From Desulfocapsa sp. (GTDB lineage: Bacteria > Desulfobacterota > Desulfobulbia > Desulfobulbales > Desulfocapsaceae): 64,000 nucleotides of DNA. Below the pieces are notes generated by a model. That model ran no database searches. It had not been told where the DNA came from and worked only from the letters and a program-made list of their open reading frames with translations. This document shows, in pieces, positions 37,180 through 46,623 of this stretch. The position numbers were made by a program, and so were the translations under genes. The stretch lies in the NCBI GenBank assembly GCA_016765495.1, contig JAESPV010000025.1, forward strand, positions 79,021-143,020, given 5' to 3'. Every line of letters begins with the position of its first letter. Position 1 is the stretch's first letter.

Positions 37180-38394
37180 TCAGGCGGTAGTCACTTTCCC
37201 TTTATTTGCAAAATGGCATTTCTTAATTTCGATGGCAAGACCAGTTTCATCAAGATTAGCCGGGGGCCTGTGTCGTTCAAAATGGCCAGCAACCATGGCT
37301 TTTTGGAGGCAATGACTCGGATTTAAAATAAAACAGGTTCCTTTTTCTCGCAAAATACGCTCCATACCCTTATTACCATCGGCAGCTGAACCCGAAAGAA
37401 GAATTCCAGTCGCTCTGGTTTTCATAAGTGATGCCACCGATATCATAAGTGTATCTATTACATCTATATCTTTTTTTTTCTCTGCCTCTTTATCGTCCAT
37501 CTGCAAGGTATAATGCCCTGAATATGGTGATACCTGCACATGTTCGTCTCCAGAAAACAGATAACAGCAACCACCCTCAAGGATTGTTCCGTTTTGGCCA
37601 AATATAACTTCAATGTCACAGATAGCATCAAGATACTTTACAAATGACTGAACATATTTGGGTCTATCAAGAATCACAATGCACAGTGCGCCACCCATTT
37701 CCGGATTCAGCTCAGGAATAATTTTCAGGAGATTCGAGTACCCTGAGTCCCCTGTACCGATAACAGTTATATAATTTATTCGCCTGTATCGTTTGTGCTT
37801 ATACAAAAAAATCTCATCACCACAATTTCTGCACGTTACAACATCATTTCCAAGAGACAAATTCTCAACTACCTGTCGCGTTCCACATTCTTCACAAAAA
37901 AGTACTTCTTCATACTTATTCTGGAGTGCTCCTGTTTCAGCTCCCTGCTGCATTGGATTAATTGATTTAACTATAATTTTCGAAGCATTATAGATTGTTT
38001 TTAACACCAGTTTACTGTGCGCTGCCCCATCCATTCCTCTGAAGAAACTGTTTTTTGAAATAAAAGCTACTGCACCATATTTTAATGCATCGAAACATCG
38101 CGCTGTTCCTCGTTTGCTTAACGAGGAAAGCATAATAGTTGGCGTGGGCATATGAATCATCAGATGTTGCAAAGTGGTCATCCCATCCATGGTGGGCATT
38201 TCCATATCAAGCAAAATCACATCTGGCCTATTCTTTAAAATCATTTCTAAAGCCTGGATGCCATTCGTTGCTTCACCTATGATTTCGATGTCCTCTCTTT
38301 GAGAAAGCGTGCCTCGCAATACTTTGCGTAACACCCACGAATCATCAACAATAAGCAGTTTTATGGGTGATTCATCCTGGATACCTTGTCTCAT
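37180..38394 (-). CDS. CheB-like protein with zinc ribbon and altered methylesterase active site
   Basis: 404 residues from ATG 38394; an upstream ATG at 38454 would lie almost on the predicted transcription start. The receiver domain (VDDSW, phospho-Asp in LLDMEMP, AFISK) is followed by an inserted zinc ribbon (CEECG ... CRNCG). A CheB_methylest-like domain follows. Where CheB has the Ser in GASTGG, this reads GTGDSGYS; where CheB has QHMP with the catalytic His, this reads ILDRP; the Asp region GxxxDGxxGM (SGSAADGNKGM) is kept. Ser and His are thus lost and esterase activity is doubtful. No che operon is nearby. Confidence 0.8.
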   Translation of the reverse strand: MRQGIQDESPIKLLIVDDSWVLRKVLRGTLSQREDIEIIGEATNGIQALEMILKNRPDVILLDMEMPTMDGMTTLQHLMIHMPTPTIMLSSLSKRGTARCFDALKYGAVAFISKNSFFRGMDGAAHSKLVLKTIYNASKIIVKSINPMQQGAETGALQNKYEEVLFCEECGTRQVVENLSLGNDVVTCRNCGDEIFLYKHKRYRRINYITVIGTGDSGYSNLLKIIPELNPEMGGALCIVILDRPKYVQSFVKYLDAICDIEVIFGQNGTILEGGCCYLFSGDEHVQVSPYSGHYTLQMDDKEAEKKKDIDVIDTLMISVASLMKTRATGILLSGSAADGNKGMERILREKGTCFILNPSHCLQKAMVAGHFERHRPPANLDETGLAIEIKKCHFANKGKVTTA

Positions 38395-38460
38395 ATATCT
38401 TAAAAACTGTTTAAAATTTACGTTTGAATGGTGAATAAGAACAGAAAAAAACATTCTATT

Positions 38461-38491
38461 ATTATAGCACCAAACACCGAGCCAAAGTCAA
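38461..38491 (-). promoter_or_regulatory. Promoter of the CheB-like gene
   Basis: On the minus strand TTGACT (38491-38486), a 19-nt spacer and TATAAT (38466-38461). Transcription would begin near 38454, making the downstream ATG at 38394 the likely translation start. The spacer is slightly long. Confidence 0.5.
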
Positions 38492-38512
38492 CATTTCCCG
38501 GACAAAAAAAGA

Positions 38513-39154
38513 TTATTTTCTGTATAGTTCGTGCCTGGCAATATATTCTCTCACTTTTTCTGGAATCAGCTTATTGACAGCTTTATTCCTGGCAATGAGT
38601 TTACGAATATTTGATGAGGAAACCGCAGGAAGCGAATGAACCGGGGTATAAATAAATTTATTATATTTGTTGTTATGCCAAGCTGTATCATTTTTAGTAT
38701 ATTCAAGCTGCTTAAAAAGTTCGTGGAGCTTTTTGTTTTTATTTCCGCTTCTGGTAAACACGATGAAATGACAGGTTTTAAGAACATCTCTATATTGTTT
38801 CCAAGATTGGATATCCATAAATGTATCCGCTCCGACAATAAAATAAAACTCAACTTCTCCCGCAGAATGTAATTGTAAATACTCAAGGGTATCAATTGTA
38901 TAAGAAGGCTTTGGCAGGGATTGTTCGATACTGGATACGTGGAGGGCAGGATAGTCCCCGACGGCTGCGGTCAGCATGGCAAATCTGTGAGAAAATGGCG
39001 TTATTACTTTATGTTGCTTATGGGGTGGAACAGCTGCAGGGATCAGTACAACCTCGGAGAGACAGCAAAGTTTCCCTGCAGCCTCAGCCAGTTCGAGATG
39101 ACCGCAATGAACAGGGTCAAAAGTACCACCTAGAAGGCCGATTTTACGAATCAA
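38513..39154 (-). CDS. nadD: Nicotinate-nucleotide adenylyltransferase
   Basis: 213 residues. Nucleotidyltransferase motifs: GLLGGTFDPVHCGHLELA near the N-terminus, VLIPAAVPPHK, and SSSNIRKLI (the ISSTxIR element) near the C-terminus. It makes deamido-NAD in NAD synthesis. It overlaps proA by 4 nt in the obgE-proB-proA-nadD run. Confidence 0.94.
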   Translation of the reverse strand: MIRKIGLLGGTFDPVHCGHLELAEAAGKLCCLSEVVLIPAAVPPHKQHKVITPFSHRFAMLTAAVGDYPALHVSSIEQSLPKPSYTIDTLEYLQLHSAGEVEFYFIVGADTFMDIQSWKQYRDVLKTCHFIVFTRSGNKNKKLHELFKQLEYTKNDTAWHNNKYNKFIYTPVHSLPAVSSSNIRKLIARNKAVNKLIPEKVREYIARHELYRK

Positions 39155-40410
39155 GTCCTGACCTGTCCCTGTCCGTAAACAATAAATTTCCTGGTGGTCA
39201 GTTCTTCAAGCCCCATTGGCCCGTAGGCGTGAAGCTTTGTGGTGCTAATCCCTATTTCCGTTCCAAGGCCCAGTTCACCACCATCATTAAATCTGGTTGA
39301 AGTGTTCACCATCACAGCAGACGCATCCACTTCATTTAAAAACCGCTGAACGTTAGTGTAATTTTCTGAGATTATTATTTCTGTGTGCTGAGATCCATAT
39401 TTATCTATATATGAGCAGGCTTCATTCATATCCTCGACGACCTTGACACAGAGAATAAGATCAAGGAATTCTGTTCCCCAGTCACTGTCCATAGCGGGAG
39501 TGATATCAGGTACAATACTTATGGATTTTGCACATCCAAGCATCTTCACGCCATGGCGTTTTAATTCTTCTGCAAGTTCAGGAAGATACTCGTCTGCAAT
39601 ATCTTTGTGAATCAGAAGCCCTTCAAGAGCATTACAGACACCGGGTCTCTGTGCCTTTGAGTTAACAATTACAGGAGTAGCAAGACTAAGGTCAGCACCA
39701 CTATCCACATAAATATGACAAACCCCTTTGTAATGTTTTAAAACTGGGATTCTTGAGGTTTCAGAGACAAAACGAATAAGCCCTTCTCCTCCACGTGGAA
39801 TAATAAGATCAATATATTCTTCCTGACTGAGCATGATATTTACAGCAGCACGATCAGTCACAGGAATGACCTGAATGGCATCAGCTGCGATCCCCTCACT
39901 TTCAAGAACCTCTTGCAGAACAGAGGCCAAAGCCCGGTTTGAATCAATGGCTTCAGACCCACCACGCAAAATAATTGCATTCCCTGCCTTTAAACACAGT
40001 GCTGCAGCATCAACGGTTACATTAGGACGTGACTCATAAATCATCCCGATAACACCTAAAGGAATACGCATGCGACCAACCATCAAGCCATTTGGCCGCT
40101 TAAGCATTTTTTCAATTTCTCCAACAGGATCTGGAAGTGCAGCAACCTCTGCAAGTCCTGTCATCATGGATGCGATGACTTTGTCTGAAAGCTCAAGACG
40201 TTCAAGCATGGCAGGAGAAAGTCCTTTTTCTCTACCAGCTGCAAGATCCTTTGCATTTTCAGCTTGGATATATTCTCTTTTGGCATCGATCCCTGCGGCC
40301 ATGCGAAGAAGGACATTATTTTTTGCTTTAGTTGAAAGGCTTACAAGTGACCTTGCAGCTTTCTTTGCCCGAACAGCCATGTCCTTAATATCTTTTTCCA
40401 GATTGCTCAT
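39151..40410 (-). CDS. proA: Gamma-glutamyl phosphate reductase
   Basis: 419 residues from ATG 40410 (GAGG 6 nt upstream). Aldehyde-dehydrogenase-like: IPLGVIGMIYESRPNVTVDAA, ILRGGSEA, IIPRGGEGLI, and the catalytic Cys in RPGVCNALEG. It reduces glutamyl-5-phosphate made by ProB, its upstream neighbour by 16 nt, in proline synthesis. Confidence 0.95.
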   Translation of the reverse strand: MSNLEKDIKDMAVRAKKAARSLVSLSTKAKNNVLLRMAAGIDAKREYIQAENAKDLAAGREKGLSPAMLERLELSDKVIASMMTGLAEVAALPDPVGEIEKMLKRPNGLMVGRMRIPLGVIGMIYESRPNVTVDAAALCLKAGNAIILRGGSEAIDSNRALASVLQEVLESEGIAADAIQVIPVTDRAAVNIMLSQEEYIDLIIPRGGEGLIRFVSETSRIPVLKHYKGVCHIYVDSGADLSLATPVIVNSKAQRPGVCNALEGLLIHKDIADEYLPELAEELKRHGVKMLGCAKSISIVPDITPAMDSDWGTEFLDLILCVKVVEDMNEACSYIDKYGSQHTEIIISENYTNVQRFLNEVDASAVMVNTSTRFNDGGELGLGTEIGISTTKLHAYGPMGLEELTTRKFIVYGQGQVRT

Positions 40411-40426
40411 TTGCATCCTCGTTGTT

Positions 40427-41593
40427 CTATAACAAAACTAAATTATCCCTATGGATAATTTCATCATAATCTTTCGTTCCTATCAGATCAGCAATATCTT
40501 GTGAATGGTGCTGTTTTATGGTGTTAACATCTTTGGAACTGTAATTAACCAAACCGGCAGCAATGATATTGCCATCACTATCAATACAGTGGACAGCGTC
40601 CCCTATGTCAAAATCACCGCGCACTTCAACGATCCCAGAGGGAAGAAGGCTACATCCTCTGTTAGATACGGCTTTACTTGCACCATCATCAAGTACCAGA
40701 ACCCCTTTTGGTTGCAGTACGTTGGCAATCCATTGTTTTCGTGGTTTGATTTTTTCAGGTGCTGGAAGAAAGAAAGTGCCTATCATTTCACCGCTGAAAA
40801 GCTGCTGCAGAATTGTCTCTTCACGACCAGGCCCTATAAAGGCAGAGCCACCGCCATTTGAAACCATTTTAGCGGCACGAATCTTTGACTGCATGCCACC
40901 AGTTCCCAATGCACTTTTCACATTCCCGGCCATTGCTTCAATTTCTCTTGTAACAGCCGATACGGTATAAACTGGTTTTGCAGTGGGATCAGTCTGAGGA
41001 TTGCCTGTAAACAAACCAGCAACATCGGTGAGGCAAATAAACATATCCGCTTCAATAAGATTGGCAATTAAGGCTGCAAGAGTATCGTTGTCACCAAAAC
41101 GAAGTTCATCCACCGCAACGGTGTCGTTTTCGTTTAAAATTGGGATTGCATTGAAACGAAAAAGGGCAAGAATAGTATTTCTGACACGCAAATACCTTTT
41201 TCTGTCAGCAAGGTCTGAATGAGTCAACAAAACCTGAGCCACTGCCTGTCCACTTTCTTCAAAAGCAGTGACATAATACTGCATAAGACTTGGCTGACCA
41301 ATGGCAGCAAGGGCCTGCTTTTCAACAAGTCCTATTTTTATATCGTCGTTAATTGTGATTTTTCGTTTGCCGGCAGCCACGGCTCCAGAGCTTACAAGGA
41401 TTACCTCCCTGCCACTTCTTTTTAAAAAAGTAAGTTCCCTGGCAATGTTTTGAATAACACTCTCATCAATCCCGTTCTCATCGGTAAGCACAGCCGATCC
41501 GACTTTAACAACAATTCGTTTTGCCTTGTCAAAATAGCTTTGCCTCAGATAAAGGCCATCTTCACGACTGATTTTTTGGTTCGTATAGCCCAT
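40427..41593 (-). CDS. proB: Glutamate 5-kinase with PUA domain
   Basis: 388 residues. The amino-acid-kinase domain (residues 20-275) has VKVGSAVLTDENG, VSSGAVAAGKRK, NENDTVAVDELRFGDNDTLAA and GTGGMQSKIRAAK. A C-terminal PUA domain follows (about 290-375). It catalyses the first, normally proline-inhibited, step of proline synthesis. It is located between obgE and proA, 8 nt after obgE. Confidence 0.95.
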   Translation of the reverse strand: MGYTNQKISREDGLYLRQSYFDKAKRIVVKVGSAVLTDENGIDESVIQNIARELTFLKRSGREVILVSSGAVAAGKRKITINDDIKIGLVEKQALAAIGQPSLMQYYVTAFEESGQAVAQVLLTHSDLADRKRYLRVRNTILALFRFNAIPILNENDTVAVDELRFGDNDTLAALIANLIEADMFICLTDVAGLFTGNPQTDPTAKPVYTVSAVTREIEAMAGNVKSALGTGGMQSKIRAAKMVSNGGGSAFIGPGREETILQQLFSGEMIGTFFLPAPEKIKPRKQWIANVLQPKGVLVLDDGASKAVSNRGCSLLPSGIVEVRGDFDIGDAVHCIDSDGNIIAAGLVNYSSKDVNTIKQHHSQDIADLIGTKDYDEIIHRDNLVLL

Positions 41594-41601
41594 TCGTTCC
41601 G

Positions 41602-42651
41602 TTACAATACAGTCTTATCTTTATCATTCACGTCACTTTCTGAAGCCATGGTGATTGGATTGTTCAATTCATCAAGAATATCTGCGATGGTTCCTTTTAA
41701 TTGCTCAATTCCCTCGCCCGTAAGGCCGGAAATAGCTGCCACCCGAAAGCCTTTTCCCTGCAAAGTGTTAGTAAGTGCATTGAGTTCTTCGGCTTCAGCA
41801 ATATCTACTTTGTTAAGAACAACTAAGGTTTTTCTCTCCAGCAGTTCTTCTTTGTACGCCTTCAGTTCTTTTTCAACCACCATGAAATCTTCGACGGCCT
41901 GTTCACTGGAAGCATCAAGGACATGAAGAAGAATTCTGGTTCTTTCTATATGACGCAGGAAAGTAAAACCAAGCCCAACACCCTCATGTGCTCCTTCGAT
42001 TAACCCAGGTATGTCTGCGATTATACATGATTCCATGTGATCAAGATGAAGCACTCCGAGTTGAGGTTCAAGGGTCGTAAATGGGTAACTTGCCACCTTG
42101 GGATTCGCTGCAGACAATTGAGACAGCAGCGTTGACTTTCCAGCATTTGGCAAACCAACAAGCCCAATGTCGGCAATCAATTTCAACTCTATGTTAAGCC
42201 AGATTTCCTCGCCTTCTTCACCTTTTGTTGCCACGCGTGGAGTTCTGTTGGTACCGGAAGCAAAATGAGGATTTCCAAGTCCCCCCTTTCCTCCACGAGC
42301 AGCAATGTATCGCTCACCCTCATTACGAAGATCTGCCAGAACTTCACCTGTCTCACTATCTTTTATGATGGACCCAACGGGTACAGTCATATAACAGTCC
42401 TTCCCCTTGCGTCCATGCATATCTTTCCCTTTGCCATGGACTCCACGTTCAGCCTTAAAATGAGAACGATGCCGGAAATCAATCAAAGAATGTAACCTGG
42501 TGGAACATTCTATGATTACGTTACCACCCCTGCCACCATCCCCACCGTTTGGCCCGCCGCGTGGAACATACTTCTCCCGTCGAAAACTGATACAACCGTT
42601 TCCGCCATCACCTGCTTTAACGTTAAATCTTGCTTGATCGATAAAAGCCAT
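41602..42651 (-). CDS. obgE: Obg-family GTPase
   Basis: 349 residues. The Gly-rich Obg fold (1-158) has GGDGGRGGNV and KGGLGN. The GTPase domain has G1 GLPNAGKSTLL, a G3-region PGLIEGAHEGVGLG, and G4 NKVD. The C-terminus is short. It acts in 50S assembly and stress control. It belongs to the classical rplU-rpmA-obgE-proB order but is separated from rpmA by a terminator. Confidence 0.95.
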   Translation of the reverse strand: MAFIDQARFNVKAGDGGNGCISFRREKYVPRGGPNGGDGGRGGNVIIECSTRLHSLIDFRHRSHFKAERGVHGKGKDMHGRKGKDCYMTVPVGSIIKDSETGEVLADLRNEGERYIAARGGKGGLGNPHFASGTNRTPRVATKGEEGEEIWLNIELKLIADIGLVGLPNAGKSTLLSQLSAANPKVASYPFTTLEPQLGVLHLDHMESCIIADIPGLIEGAHEGVGLGFTFLRHIERTRILLHVLDASSEQAVEDFMVVEKELKAYKEELLERKTLVVLNKVDIAEAEELNALTNTLQGKGFRVAAISGLTGEGIEQLKGTIADILDELNNPITMASESDVNDKDKTVL

Positions 42652-42680
42652 GATATTTAAATTAGAGTTAATTTTAGCAA

Positions 42681-42720
42681 AAAAAAAGCTCGACCTTCAA
42701 AAACTGCTTGAGGTCGAGCT
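42681..42720 (-). terminator. Intrinsic terminator after rpmA
   Basis: Minus-strand stem AGCTCGACCT (42720-42711) / AGGTCGAGCT (42696-42687), 10 bp plus a G-U pair, followed by at least seven T residues. It should end most rplU-rpmA transcripts before obgE. Confidence 0.85.
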
Positions 42721-42787
42721 GAAACTTCCGGCTTAATGCACAAAGGCTTTAAGTAGAATACAAAAAAAGATCAAACAGCCCGACAAA

Positions 42788-43045
42788 TCAGGCTGGAGGA
42801 TATACACTAACTCTTTTTTTCTTTTGTCCAAAATCTTCAAATTTTACAACTCCGTCTACTTTGGCAAAGAGTGTATAATCTCTTCCACAACCAACATTTG
42901 TTCCAGGAAATATTTTTGTTCCCAGTTGCCTTACAATAATGGTTCCAGCTGTGATATTTTCACCGCCATAACGCTTTACTCCACGCCTTTGACCTTTACT
43001 ATCGCGGCCATTTCTTGAGCTACCGCCCGCTTTCTTATGTGCCAT
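42788..43045 (-). CDS. rpmA: 50S ribosomal protein L27
   Basis: 85 residues beginning [19 protein letters not shown] and containing [11 protein letters not shown] and [16 protein letters not shown], the standard bL27 sequence. The N-terminal tail reaches the peptidyl-transferase centre. It is co-transcribed with rplU 71 nt upstream. Confidence 0.97.
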   Translation of the reverse strand: MAHKKAGGSSRNGRDSKGQRRGVKRYGGENITAGTIIVRQLGTKIFPGTNVGCGRDYTLFAKVDGVVKFEDFGQKKKRVSVYPPA

Positions 43046-43116
43046 CTTAAACTCCTTGTCATCAATCCAAAAATAAAGAATCGATGTGTATGAAATCTGT
43101 ATGAGATCCTATTTAA

Positions 43117-43428
43117 TCAGGCGTTGATTTCCTGAATCTTGAGAGCAGTATACATCTGACGATGTCCTTTTCTTAATCTATAGCCCTTGCGACGTTTTTT
43201 CTTAAAAATAATAACTTTCTTGGCTTTTCCCTGTTCAGCAATTGTGGCAACTACTTTTGCATTTTCTACAACTGGACTGCCTACCTGAACATTCTCGCCA
43301 TCTACTACCATCAATACATCGGTCAACTCTACGGTATCACCAACACTACCTTGAAGCTTTTCAACTCGAAGCTGATCGCCACTGGCAACCTGATACTGTT
43401 TTCCACCGGTTCTTACTATTGCATACAT
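43117..43428 (-). CDS. rplU: 50S ribosomal protein L21
   Basis: 103 residues beginning MYAIVRTGGKQYQVASGD and ending in the RKGHRQMYT-type C-terminal pattern of bL21. It is the first gene of the rplU-rpmA unit. A TTGACA at 43522-43517 on the minus strand could be its -35 box, but the -10 (TTTGTT) is poor. Confidence 0.97.
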   Translation of the reverse strand: MYAIVRTGGKQYQVASGDQLRVEKLQGSVGDTVELTDVLMVVDGENVQVGSPVVENAKVVATIAEQGKAKKVIIFKKKRRKGYRLRKGHRQMYTALKIQEINA

Positions 43429-43686
43429 TCGTGGGTCCTCGTAATATGTACTACTACAATTAATGTCTAATTTACTAACAAGAGAAACGTACCAACAAAC
43501 CCTTTCTCAGTCTAAATGTCAACACTTTTAAGAGATTAACCAACAAAAAAAAAGCAGTGACAAATATCGGTATTCGGTTCAGTATTGCATATATTCATAA
43601 TTATAGCAGCTGACATTTACAGGCGCACTGAACGATTACAGATCAAAATAACGCTGTAGTTTCCCCACAATTACCAGTAGACAACC

Positions 43687-44082
43687 ATGGAATTAGAAAA
43701 AAACCCTTTCCCTGCACTTTGTCAGACAATCAAGAAATTACGATCAGTTGACGGTTGCCCCTGGGACAGAAAACAGGATGCTGAAAGTCTCAAAAAATAT
43801 ATTAACGAGGAATGTGAAGAACTTTTATGTGCAATAGACAAAAACGATCCTTCAAACATTTGTGAGGAAATTGGTGATGTTTTTTTCCTGCTTGTTCTTT
43901 TATCTGAAATTCATTCCGAGCACAACAATTTCACAATCAACGATGTTATCAATGAAATTAATGACAAAATGATCAGAAGACATCCTCATGTGTTTGCCGG
44001 AAGCCCAAGCGGTGATGAAGAATTTCTTAAAAAACAATGGAAAAAAATAAAATCTGAAGAAAAAGCAAAAAAAATAAATTGA
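43687..44082 (+). CDS. mazG: MazG-family nucleoside triphosphate pyrophosphohydrolase
   Basis: A 131-residue single MazG domain. The family start DGCPWDRKQDAESLKKYI is followed by the metal-binding EECEEL and EEIGDVFFLLVLL (E-x-x-D). It is half the size of E. coli MazG (two domains). It hydrolyses non-canonical or excess NTPs. It lies upstream of rpsF, whose promoter appears to overlap its stop codon. Confidence 0.88.
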   Translation: MELEKNPFPALCQTIKKLRSVDGCPWDRKQDAESLKKYINEECEELLCAIDKNDPSNICEEIGDVFFLLVLLSEIHSEHNNFTINDVINEINDKMIRRHPHVFAGSPSGDEEFLKKQWKKIKSEEKAKKIN

Positions 44083-44107
44083 CACAAGCTTTCACACAAG
44101 GTATTTT
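44079..44107 (+). promoter_or_regulatory. Promoter for the rpsF operon
   Basis: TTGACA at 44079-44084, a 17-nt spacer and TATTTT at 44102-44107. It overlaps the mazG stop and gives a leader of about 135 nt before rpsF. Confidence 0.5.
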
Positions 44108-44180
44108 TTAATGTTTTTTACTAGAGATACATTGATAATGTATTTCTGTTTTACATTGAGTAGAACAGAACCTCTTCGCT

Positions 44181-44223
44181 CTTACAACCAGTGTAAGGGC
44201 CAACCACCGGAGAATTTTTCTCC
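44181..44223 (+). promoter_or_regulatory. Possible S6:S18 autoregulatory leader
   Basis: Two hairpins lie just upstream of rpsF: CTTACA (44181-44186) / TGTAAG (44192-44197), and GGAGAA (44209-44214) / TTCTCC (44218-44223). An unpaired CAACCACC lies between them. Known rpsF leaders bind the S6:S18 dimer through a CCG-containing bulge. The ACCGG at 44206-44210 is suggestive, not proof. Confidence 0.4.
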
Positions 44224-44250
44224 ACATCATGAGTCCACGAGGAGGAACTT

Positions 44251-44751
44251 ATGCGCAGGTATGAAACGATCTACATTCTTCGCCCCACAATGAGTGAAGA
44301 TGAGGTCAATGCAACAATTGAGAACACGAACACGATTTTGAACAATGATGACGGGCAAATAATCTCCCTCGACAAATGGGGAGTTCGCACCTTGGCCTAT
44401 CTTATTCAAAAAGAAACCCAAGGATATTACGTATTCTGTGATTACGCTACCGAACCTGGGAATGTTACTGAAATGGAACGTAGATTCAGAATCGATGAAT
44501 CAGTCATGAAATACATGACAATTAAAACTTCTGATTCAATTGATGCTGACGGTATTACTGCTGCACGTGGTGAATATGAAGCCGCAGTTGCTGCTGTTGC
44601 TGAGGCTGAAGCTGCTAAACAGGAAGCAGAGCAGAGTGATTCCAAACCGGAAGTCACAAAAGATGCCGAAGCTCCTAAAGCTGAAGTCGCTACTGAAGTA
44701 GCAACTGAGACAACCGAAGCCAGTGAAGCAACCGAAACCAAAAGTGACTGA
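44251..44751 (+). CDS. rpsF: 30S ribosomal protein S6 with long acidic tail
   Basis: 166 residues. [19 protein letters not shown] starts the bS6 fold, with [13 protein letters not shown] and [17 protein letters not shown]. After about residue 115 there is a low-complexity tail of Ala, Glu, Thr, Val and Lys ([12 protein letters not shown] ... [10 protein letters not shown]), longer than the E. coli tail. It is the first gene of rpsF-rpsR-DUF2232-rplI. Confidence 0.95.
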   Translation: MRRYETIYILRPTMSEDEVNATIENTNTILNNDDGQIISLDKWGVRTLAYLIQKETQGYYVFCDYATEPGNVTEMERRFRIDESVMKYMTIKTSDSIDADGITAARGEYEAAVAAVAEAEAAKQEAEQSDSKPEVTKDAEAPKAEVATEVATETTEASEATETKSD

Positions 44752-44777
44752 TATTACATTCCACTCAGGAGATAATC

Positions 44778-45017
44778 ATGCCCCCTAATAAAAGAGTATT
44801 CCAAAGAAAAAGAGTTTGCCGTTTTTGTACAGACAAAGAAATGAGTGTCGACTATAAGGACCCCAAAACACTTCGTAACTTTGTGACTGAACGCGGTAAA
44901 ATCATTCCACGCCGTATTTATGGAACCTGTGCTTCTCATCAGAGACAACTGTGTGAAGCTATTAAGCGCGCTCGGCAGATCGCACTGCTCCCTTACTCAG
45001 GTTCCACCCAAAGGTGA
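44778..45017 (+). CDS. rpsR: 30S ribosomal protein S18
   Basis: 79 residues of bS18: [35 protein letters not shown] and TCASHQRQL. It retains a C-x2-C ... C pattern (RFC, TC, LC), the cysteine-rich form that may bind zinc. It pairs with S6 on the 30S platform. Confidence 0.96.
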   Translation: MPPNKRVFQRKRVCRFCTDKEMSVDYKDPKTLRNFVTERGKIIPRRIYGTCASHQRQLCEAIKRARQIALLPYSGSTQR

Positions 45018-45051
45018 ACAGTTTCATTAATTGTACCAAGGCGGAAAACCA

Positions 45052-46020
45052 GTGAACAGTGATAAGGAAAATGCTGCAGATACAAAATTTGTTCAGCATA
45101 TCTTACTTGTCACTGTGGTTATTCTTCTTCCCGGTTTACTAGGAGCCATTTTTGGATGGGTACACGGGCTCCTTCCTCTTTTGATTTTTTATTATCTTAG
45201 ACGATACGGAAAAACCAAAGGAAAAAAATACATCCTGTTTGGATGTGTGCTTGCATGCGCCGCCGGTATTGTGTTTCAGATGCTTGGGCAGTTGCTGCTT
45301 GCGCTAACCTTGATACCCATGGGCTTTATACTTGCAGATTCCGTCGAAAACGGCGATTCTACAACCGTGGCCGGGATAAAAGGAACATTTGCACTTGCAG
45401 GATCGTGGATACTTATCACATCTGTTCTCACTTTTGGACTTGAGCATCATCCATATACCCTTTTAATAAGTTCGCTTAATCAGGGAATGGATGAGGCGAT
45501 CAAATATTATAAGCTAAACAATTCTGTACCAGCTGAGACACTGTTTTTTCTCGAACAGACTTTTGTTCAAATGAAGACTTGGATTCCCAGGATAATGCCA
45601 GGCATATTAGCCTGTATTACCCTTTTGATTACCTGGTTTACAATGGCAATCGGGAATCGAATGCTTCACAAAAATACCGGATCAGGCCCCTGGCCAGAAT
45701 ACAGGTACTGGATCTTACCGGATAAATTAGTCTGGGTTTTAATTATTTCTGCAATTTTTGTCGTACTGCCTATTGAGCCAGGAAGAACCATCGGAATAAA
45801 TGTTCTGATGATAAGCGGTCTCTTATATTGCTTTCAAGGCGTTGCAATCATGCTTTTCTACTTTTCGAAATGGCGTGTGCCTTTATTTTTGCGTACCTTG
45901 ATTTACGTTCTTCTCTTCTTCCAGACTTTTGGAGTGATTCTTCTTGCAACTCTTGGAGTAGCAGATGTCTGGACAGACATTAGACGGTTAAACAAAACTG
46001 ATCAGGAAACTGATTCATAG
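45052..46020 (+). CDS. DUF2232 (YybS-like) membrane protein
   Basis: 322 residues from GTG 45052, chosen for AAGGCGG about 9 nt upstream over a TTG at 45031. There are eight or so hydrophobic helices, beginning with HILLVTVVILLPGLLGAIFGW and ending with LFFQTFGVILLATLG. It is typical of the DUF2232 proteins found between rpsR and rplI in deltaproteobacteria. The family's fold resembles ECF-transporter-like membrane proteins, but the role is unknown. Confidence 0.75.
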   Translation: MNSDKENAADTKFVQHILLVTVVILLPGLLGAIFGWVHGLLPLLIFYYLRRYGKTKGKKYILFGCVLACAAGIVFQMLGQLLLALTLIPMGFILADSVENGDSTTVAGIKGTFALAGSWILITSVLTFGLEHHPYTLLISSLNQGMDEAIKYYKLNNSVPAETLFFLEQTFVQMKTWIPRIMPGILACITLLITWFTMAIGNRMLHKNTGSGPWPEYRYWILPDKLVWVLIISAIFVVLPIEPGRTIGINVLMISGLLYCFQGVAIMLFYFSKWRVPLFLRTLIYVLLFFQTFGVILLATLGVADVWTDIRRLNKTDQETDS

Positions 46021-46097
46021 GGTACTTATTGTTTTAGATAAATTACATCCTCTGCAATTGCATAGGTTGCTATACGAATGAAGTTAAGGAGATTACA

Positions 46098-46562
46098 ATG
46101 GAAGTTATATTAAAAGAAACAATTGACACTCTCGGAAGAGAAGGTGATATCGTTAAGGTAAAAGCCGGATACGGTCGTAATTATCTTCTTCCGCAGCAAA
46201 AGGCTGTTGCTGCAAATCCTGCCAATATAGCTGTTTTTGAGAAAAATCAGGCTGAGATTCAAGCTCGCATTGAGAAAGATACCAAAGCAGCTGAAGCTCT
46301 TGCCAAAAAGCTGGCAGGAACTACTCTCAGCATTGCCATGCTCACAGGAGGTGAAGACAGACTTTTTGGTTCTGTTACTTCCAGTGATATAGCCACTAAA
46401 CTCGCTGAAGACACAAGCGTTGAAATAGATAAGAAAAACATTCTCCTCCAGGAACCCATTAAAGAGCTTGGAGAAAACAGTGTAACAATTAAAGTAGGCT
46501 TTCAAACTACTGTGGACATCACTATAGCAGTTGTTGCCCTTGTTGAAACAGAAGAAGCCTAG
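46098..46562 (+). CDS. rplI: 50S ribosomal protein L9
   Basis: 154 residues. The N-terminal domain reads EVILKETIDTLGREGDIV and KAGYGRNYLLPQ, followed by the long connecting helix (45-75) and the C-terminal RNA-binding domain with LFGSVTSSDIA. It is the last gene before the hairpin at 46624-46664. Confidence 0.97.
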   Translation: MEVILKETIDTLGREGDIVKVKAGYGRNYLLPQQKAVAANPANIAVFEKNQAEIQARIEKDTKAAEALAKKLAGTTLSIAMLTGGEDRLFGSVTSSDIATKLAEDTSVEIDKKNILLQEPIKELGENSVTIKVGFQTTVDITIAVVALVETEEA

Positions 46563-46623
46563 GTAGCAACTGTTTGAATAGTTTTCTTATTTTTGCTAAT
46601 TAACTACTCTATTAGTAAAACGC

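Noticed and set aside
38395-38454. N-terminal extension of the CheB-like protein
   Set aside because: A TATAAT box at 38466-38461 would start transcription at about this ATG, leaving no leader.
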